From positions 186,001 through 250,000 of the forward strand of contig NZ_SMMX01000003.1 in assembly GCF_004345005.1 (NCBI RefSeq): DNA of 64,000 bases, in the 5' to 3' direction. Below, piece after piece: positions 60,656 to 64,000 of this stretch (position 1 is the stretch's first letter; every line of letters begins with the position of its first letter). The notes under the pieces are model-generated. The model was not told where the DNA came from. It was given only the letters and a program-made list of their open reading frames with translations, and made no database searches. The DNA is from Extibacter muris (GTDB taxonomy: Bacteria > Bacillota > Clostridia > Lachnospirales > Lachnospiraceae). A program made the position numbers and the translations under genes.

Positions 60656-61558
60656 TTATTTTACTCCGTCTTCTTTTTTCTGTCTGACCGGCAGCAGTTC
60701 AATATATCCTCTTGTCCCGATTGGCTCCAGCTGGATACGCGGATTATCCGTATCCCATTCATAACCGGCCGTTGACGGGTCATATCTATCGGCAGCGCCC
60801 CGTATCTCTTCGATGGCCTGGCAGTAATCTTCTTCCTCGAATGGCTCACCCTTGAACATAAGATAGTCGGCCTCCGGTAGTGTTATGACATCAAAGCCTT
60901 CCGGAACAGGGCCGTCGTAGTCCACATCGACCTCCACGCCCTGTACATACTCAGACGTGCCGGGAGTCCTGTAAGTATCAGGAAGCCACAGGCATACGGG
61001 CTCTCCTCCCAGAGATTTGATGCTCATCAGAAGCCCCCACACGTCACAGCCTACTTCCTCACAGTATGGGAAATAATCGTCGGCCTTGACTCCTCTTTTT
61101 ATGATTACCTTTCGTGCGGGCTTTGCGACCGCCTGTACAAATACATTCTTCACTTTCTCCATTTTCCGTTCATCCTTTCTGAATTTGAATTGTCTGTATA
61201 TGACGCCATACGGAGTAAACAGGTACAAAGGAACCGGATTTTCCATATATTCCTTTGGATTGCATCCGAATTCTCTGTAAAATGCTCTCTGATAGCCGTC
61301 TACGCTTCCAAAGCCCATATCAAATGCAATGTCTGCTATCCGGCATCCCTCGTTTCGCAGGCGCAGCGCAGATGCGGACAGCCGCATCCTGCGGATATAT
61401 TCCGCCGGGGTCAGGTTCGTCCATTTTTTGAACAGCCGGTACGAGTGCCACGGGGAAAACAGAGATTCCCTGGCGAGCTCTGCCAGGGTTATCTGTTCAT
61501 ACAGATGGCCGGCTATATAATTCTGCATCCGCTGGACCGCTTCTATCTGTTCCTTCAT
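60656..61558 (-). CDS. AraC-family regulator with GyrI-like effector domain
   Basis: A 300-residue protein. The N-terminal AraC double HTH includes ITLAELARESLFSPWHSYRL and RIADIAFDMGFGSVDGYQRA, EFGCNPKEY. The C-terminal GyrI-like ligand-binding domain (about 150-295) includes YFPYCEEVGCDVWGLLMSI. This Rob/SoxS-like arrangement senses small hydrophobic compounds. It is divergent from the TlpA-like operon, so it may regulate it, itself or distant genes. A GGAGG-type site precedes the start at 61558. Confidence 0.92.
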   Translation of the reverse strand: MKEQIEAVQRMQNYIAGHLYEQITLAELARESLFSPWHSYRLFKKWTNLTPAEYIRRMRLSASALRLRNEGCRIADIAFDMGFGSVDGYQRAFYREFGCNPKEYMENPVPLYLFTPYGVIYRQFKFRKDERKMEKVKNVFVQAVAKPARKVIIKRGVKADDYFPYCEEVGCDVWGLLMSIKSLGGEPVCLWLPDTYRTPGTSEYVQGVEVDVDYDGPVPEGFDVITLPEADYLMFKGEPFEEEDYCQAIEEIRGAADRYDPSTAGYEWDTDNPRIQLEPIGTRGYIELLPVRQKKEDGVK

Positions 61559-61706
61559 TCTGTTACCTCCTTGCTTCCAGTATAAAGAAATAATGAAGAA
61601 ATCTCTCGACTTTTTTTGCTGCTTTCACCATTGACAGATACAACTGTAACAAGTATAATTACAATATAAACTGAAAATTAAAATGTTACAGATTAAAAAG
61701 GAGACG

Positions 61707-62294
61707 ATGATGAAGAGAAGAAGAGCGAAAGCAATTACTATTATAACATTGAGCCTGGCATTGCTGCTCACCGCGTGCAGCACCGGGAAGGAAGAAAAGA
61801 AGGCTGATACCGGAAGCTCCGAGAGCTTGGAAGGTTCCAATGCCTCATCGGATGCCTCGGACAAAGAATTCGGAACGTTTGAGTCTGAGACGCTGGAAGG
61901 GGAAGCGGTTTCCGATGATATATTTTCCAAAGCCGACCTTACGATGGTAAACATATGGGGTACTTTCTGCGGACCTTGTATCCGTGAGATGCCGGACCTT
62001 GGAGAGCTGAGCCGCGAGTATGCGGATAAAGGGGTGCAGGTTGTGGGCATTGTCAGCGATGTGGGGGAGGCGAAAAATGAGAAGGCAGAAGAGATTGTGT
62101 CCACTACGAAGGCAGATTATACGCATATTGTCGCATCGCAGGATCTGATGTCCGGGATACTTGGCTCAGTAAATGTCGTACCGACTACCATCTTTGTCGA
62201 TAAAGAGGGAAAACAGGTCGGAGATGTGTACTCCGGCGCCCGCGACAAAGCAGAATGGGCAGGCATCATTGACAAGCTGCTTGGTGAGATATAG
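61707..62294 (+). CDS. TlpA/ResA-like thiol-disulfide lipoprotein
   Basis: A 195-residue protein from the ATG at 61707 (AAAAGGAG site). It has a lipoprotein signal (ITLSLALLLTAC, lipobox Cys24), a Ser/Glu/Asp-rich linker, then a thioredoxin fold with the redox pair GTFCGPC and the cis-Pro in NVVPTTIFVDKEG. It exchanges disulfides on the outer face of the membrane. It is the first gene of an operon with a CXXC micro-protein, a membrane polyferredoxin, a DUF6132-like micro-protein and an Rrf2 regulator, which together look like a path moving electrons across the membrane to or from this protein. Confidence 0.92.
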   Translation: MMKRRRAKAITIITLSLALLLTACSTGKEEKKADTGSSESLEGSNASSDASDKEFGTFESETLEGEAVSDDIFSKADLTMVNIWGTFCGPCIREMPDLGELSREYADKGVQVVGIVSDVGEAKNEKAEEIVSTTKADYTHIVASQDLMSGILGSVNVVPTTIFVDKEGKQVGDVYSGARDKAEWAGIIDKLLGEI

Positions 62295-62296
62295 TC

Positions 62297-62443
62297 ATGG
62301 GCAGCAGGAAAGTAAGATGGATCCGGTGTGCACTTTTTCTGTCGGCCGCAGTGTCCATCTATATCGGGTTTGCACGCGGCGAGGCAGTGACCGTGCTGAC
62401 AAAAGCTGTAAATATTTGTTTGGAGTGTATAGGAATTGGCTAA
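62297..62443 (+). CDS. CD1871A-type CXXC micro-protein (48 aa)
   Basis: A small gene whose ATG lies 2 bases after the TlpA-like stop. A basic start (GSRKVRWIRC), one hydrophobic helix (ALFLSAAVSIYIGFA) and a short second segment end in NICLECIGIG, the CXXC tail that defines the CD1871A family. It is probably a membrane thiol carrier between the TlpA-like lipoprotein and the polyferredoxin. The next gene starts over its stop codon. It is easily missed by annotation because of its length. Confidence 0.75.
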   Translation: MGSRKVRWIRCALFLSAAVSIYIGFARGEAVTVLTKAVNICLECIGIG

Positions 62444-62444
62444 G

Positions 62445-63320
62445 ATGATAAAAGCGATAACAAACCGGATGAGGCTGTGGGTACAGATTGCCTTTACAGC
62501 GGTAACCAACGGTTACCTGTTCGGATTCCTCACCGGGAAGATATATACAGGCCCCACCAAAGCAGCATGTGTGCCGGGGCTTAACTGCTATTCCTGTCCG
62601 GGGGCGCTCGGGTCGTGCCCGATAGGTTCTCTTCAGGCAGTGCTTGGGAGCAGAGATTATAAGTTTTCCTTCTATGTTGTCGGGTTCCTTATATTTTTTG
62701 GCTCATTTTTTGGCAGGTTCATATGCGGCTGGCTCTGTCCGTTCGGGCTGATCCAGGATCTGCTGTACAAGATACCGTTTTTCAGGAAAAGAAAGAATCT
62801 TCCTGGCCATAAGGTGCTCAAATGGCTGAAATATGTCATACTCGTCCTGTTCGTCCTATTGCTTCCGTTGCTTGTGGTTGATATCATCGGACAGGGAAGC
62901 CCGTGGTTCTGCCAGTACATATGTCCAAGCGGTACTTTGACCGCCGGCATTCCGCTTGTGCTGCTCAATGAATCACTTCAGAATGCAGTGGGCGGCCTGT
63001 TTATATGGAAGGTAACATTACTGGCAGCCATAATCATACTGTCATTATGGGTGTACCGTCCTTTCTGCAAGTATCTCTGCCCCCTCGGAGCGGTCTACAG
63101 TTTCTTTAACCCGGTCGCGCTGTACCGATACCGGATAGAAGAAAACGACTGTATCAAGTGCGGCAAGTGCCACAAGACGTGCAGGATGGATATCAAGGTG
63201 TGGGAGCAGCCCAACAGCCTGGAATGTATCCGCTGCGGGGACTGCGTTAAGGCGTGTCCGACGAACGCCATCAAGAAAGGGAAAGGAAGCAGCAATGAAA
63301 AGACACATGAAAAGAATTAG
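62445..63320 (+). CDS. Membrane polyferredoxin (NapH/CcoG-like 4Fe-4S protein)
   Basis: A 291-residue protein with about five membrane helices. Cysteine motifs lie in loops: CVPGLNCYSCPGALGSCP near the N-terminus, the paired FICGWLCPFG and FCKYLCPLGA of the NapH type, FCQYICPSG, and two ferredoxin clusters at the end (CIKCGKCHKTCRMD and CIRCGDCVKACPTN). It passes electrons across or along the membrane. I use the ATG at 62445; TTG at 62436 is an alternative. The DUF6132-like gene starts 26 bases before its stop. Confidence 0.93.
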   Translation: MIKAITNRMRLWVQIAFTAVTNGYLFGFLTGKIYTGPTKAACVPGLNCYSCPGALGSCPIGSLQAVLGSRDYKFSFYVVGFLIFFGSFFGRFICGWLCPFGLIQDLLYKIPFFRKRKNLPGHKVLKWLKYVILVLFVLLLPLLVVDIIGQGSPWFCQYICPSGTLTAGIPLVLLNESLQNAVGGLFIWKVTLLAAIIILSLWVYRPFCKYLCPLGAVYSFFNPVALYRYRIEENDCIKCGKCHKTCRMDIKVWEQPNSLECIRCGDCVKACPTNAIKKGKGSSNEKTHEKN

Positions 63321-63507
63321 CTTCATACTGCTTGGTGCTGCGCTCGGATTTGCTTACTATGTATTCATCGGATGCAGCAGCGGGGGATGAGCCATCACTG
63401 CAAGCCCCGTCGGGGCTGTCGTTATGGGAACGATGATTGGGATAGTGCTCGCGTATGGTTTTGGCGACACAAAGGATGAGGATGAGAATAAAAGGAGTGG
63501 GAAATAA
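63295..63507 (+). CDS. Candidate selenoprotein, DUF6132-like membrane micro-protein (in-frame TGA)
   Basis: From the ATG at 63295 (GGAAGCAGC upstream) the frame reads RISFILLGAALGFAYYVFIG then CSSGG, meets TGA at 63388-63390 (codon 32), and continues AITASPVGAVVMGTMIGIVL to a TAA at 63505. As I know the DUF6132 family, it has a Gly-Thr-Cys-Pro-Ile-Thr motif followed by a second helix; the TGA falls exactly on that cysteine and the second helix is intact. A hairpin follows (63403-63417). Read through, the protein is 70 aa with selenocysteine at 32. Alternatives: a true stop giving a 31-aa peptide, or a Cys-codon mutation. The operon is a thiol-redox one, which favours selenocysteine. Confidence 0.6.
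63403..63417 (+). promoter_or_regulatory. Candidate bacterial SECIS hairpin
   Basis: AGCCCC (63403-63408) pairs perfectly with GGGGCT (63412-63417) around the loop GTC. The loop begins with G and lies 18 bases after the TGA, inside the range used by SelB-binding bSECIS elements. Because the hairpin is in coding sequence, its codons are also constrained by the protein. Confidence 0.5.
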
Positions 63508-63508
63508 G

Positions 63509-63931
63509 ATGACAGGCGAATTTGCAATTGCTGTGCATGGCCTCGTATATCTGCATCATAAGGATACGGTGCTTTCCAGCGAAGAGCTGGCTGCAAATAT
63601 CTGCACGAATCCGGCGCGGGTGAGGAAGGTCATGGCTAAGCTGAAGAAAAAGAATCTCGTGGAGACGAAAGAGGGGATCAAAGGCGGCTATCATATGGCG
63701 GCTGATGCACGAGATGTAACCTTACGGCATATATGCGACGCGCTGGAGGACGATATCGTGAAGGCATCCTGGAAATCAGGAAACTTTGATATTGGCTGCA
63801 TGATAGCGTCCGGTATGGCAGGGATGATGGACAGTATATACGGAGAGATGAATGAACGATGTAAAAAATATCTTGAGACGATTACGATAGCCGATGTAGA
63901 GAAAAAAGTAACCGGGTGTCCGAAAAAATAG
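63509..63931 (+). CDS. Rrf2-family regulator
   Basis: A 140-residue Rrf2 protein: winged helix with TGEFAIAVHGLVYLHHKD, ANICTNPARVRKVMAKLKKK and GIKGGYHMAADARDVTL. The C-terminal part has two cysteines of note (IGCMIASG and ERCKKY) plus a third at the end (TGCPKK), so an Fe-S or thiol sensor like IscR/NsrR is possible, though the usual triad spacing is not exact. The ribosome site AAAGGAG lies in the 3' coding part of the DUF6132-like gene, one base after whose stop this ATG stands. It probably controls this redox operon. Confidence 0.88.
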   Translation: MTGEFAIAVHGLVYLHHKDTVLSSEELAANICTNPARVRKVMAKLKKKNLVETKEGIKGGYHMAADARDVTLRHICDALEDDIVKASWKSGNFDIGCMIASGMAGMMDSIYGEMNERCKKYLETITIADVEKKVTGCPKK

Positions 63932-63934
63932 GAG

Positions 63935-64000
63935 TTTAGGTAATGTAGACGCCGCTGGGGAGGTATGGGGCAGATGCTGCGATGCGTCCGGGAACTGCGA
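63935..64000 (+). repeat. Dispersed repeat element, copy C (cut by window edge)
   Basis: Beginning 4 bases after the Rrf2 stop, GTTTAGGTAATGTAGACGCC and what follows match the outer end of arm 1 in copies A (minus strand) and B almost base for base up to the end of the window. It shows that the element occurs at least three times in 55 kb, each time directly behind a gene end. Confidence 0.75.

Noticed and set aside
61559-61706. Riboswitch in the leader of the TlpA-like operon
   Set aside because: The region is short and AT-rich with no convincing stem-loop or terminator.

Overview
The window reads as chromosome of a Gram-positive anaerobic gut Firmicute of the family Lachnospiraceae (Clostridium scindens / hylemonae / Dorea-like). 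The evidence is indirect. Genes are dense and mostly co-directional, with AGGAGG ribosome sites. It carries a T-box leader, a stand-alone Spo0A output domain, a glycyl-radical enzyme, polyferredoxins, an archaeal-type AspRS with GatCAB, and a Tn916-type integrase module. No rRNA, tRNA, CRISPR array or prophage was recognised.

Layout. 1-8.2 kb: the end of a LytS/LytR two-component pair, a holin-like small toxin, a broken GNAT gene facing an internally deleted MerR gene, then GNAT, HAD phosphatase, a glycyl-radical enzyme with an unusual active-site motif, and its activase. 8.2-9.5 kb: a lone NuoE-like ferredoxin and the first copy of a large dispersed repeat with inverted arms; further copies are at 34.8-35.6 kb and at the right edge. 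9.5-17.2 kb: an ABC exporter and an ArsR-type regulator, separated by a compact integrative mobilizable element (MobT-like relaxase, Xis, Int). 17.3-18.7 kb: a decayed MerR/ABC cassette. 18.7-21.4 kb: M18 aminopeptidase and a ferredoxin-type aldo/keto reductase behind a MerR-style promoter.

21.4-28 kb: a nickel island with DUF3842, a structured leader (candidate NiCo riboswitch), a NikMN-NikQ-NikO type importer, larB-larC-larE for the nickel-pincer cofactor, and a translationally coupled MerR gene. No lactate racemase is present. 28-35 kb: a damaged EAL protein, TetR/DegV with a clear promoter-operator, and AraC-galK-galT. 35.7-38.5 kb: a glycosyltransferase, polysaccharide deacetylase and flippase-like operon. 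38.8-49.6 kb: a frameshifted lipoprotein, DUF362 ferredoxin, a PurF-like protein without its catalytic cysteine, a stand-alone Spo0A domain, a Gld-like ABC system, a ClC transporter and a RelBE-type toxin-antitoxin pair.

49.7-57 kb: a T-box leader with overlapping Glu/Asn codons (GAAC) in front of AspRS, a zinc-ribbon protein and gatCAB; together these form the indirect route to Asn-tRNA and Gln-tRNA. 57-60.6 kb: a triple-rhodanese lipoprotein, a small anchored protein and an MFS permease. 61.7-64 kb: a thiol/electron-relay operon (TlpA-like lipoprotein, CXXC micro-protein, membrane polyferredoxin, a DUF6132-like micro-protein, Rrf2 regulator).

The most striking observation is in that last operon. 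The DUF6132-like gene has an in-frame TGA exactly where the family has a cysteine. A hairpin with a G at the start of its loop follows at the distance expected of a bacterial SECIS element, so this is a candidate selenoprotein. Several other genes carry frameshifts or in-frame deletions, which suggests gene decay or local sequence error.
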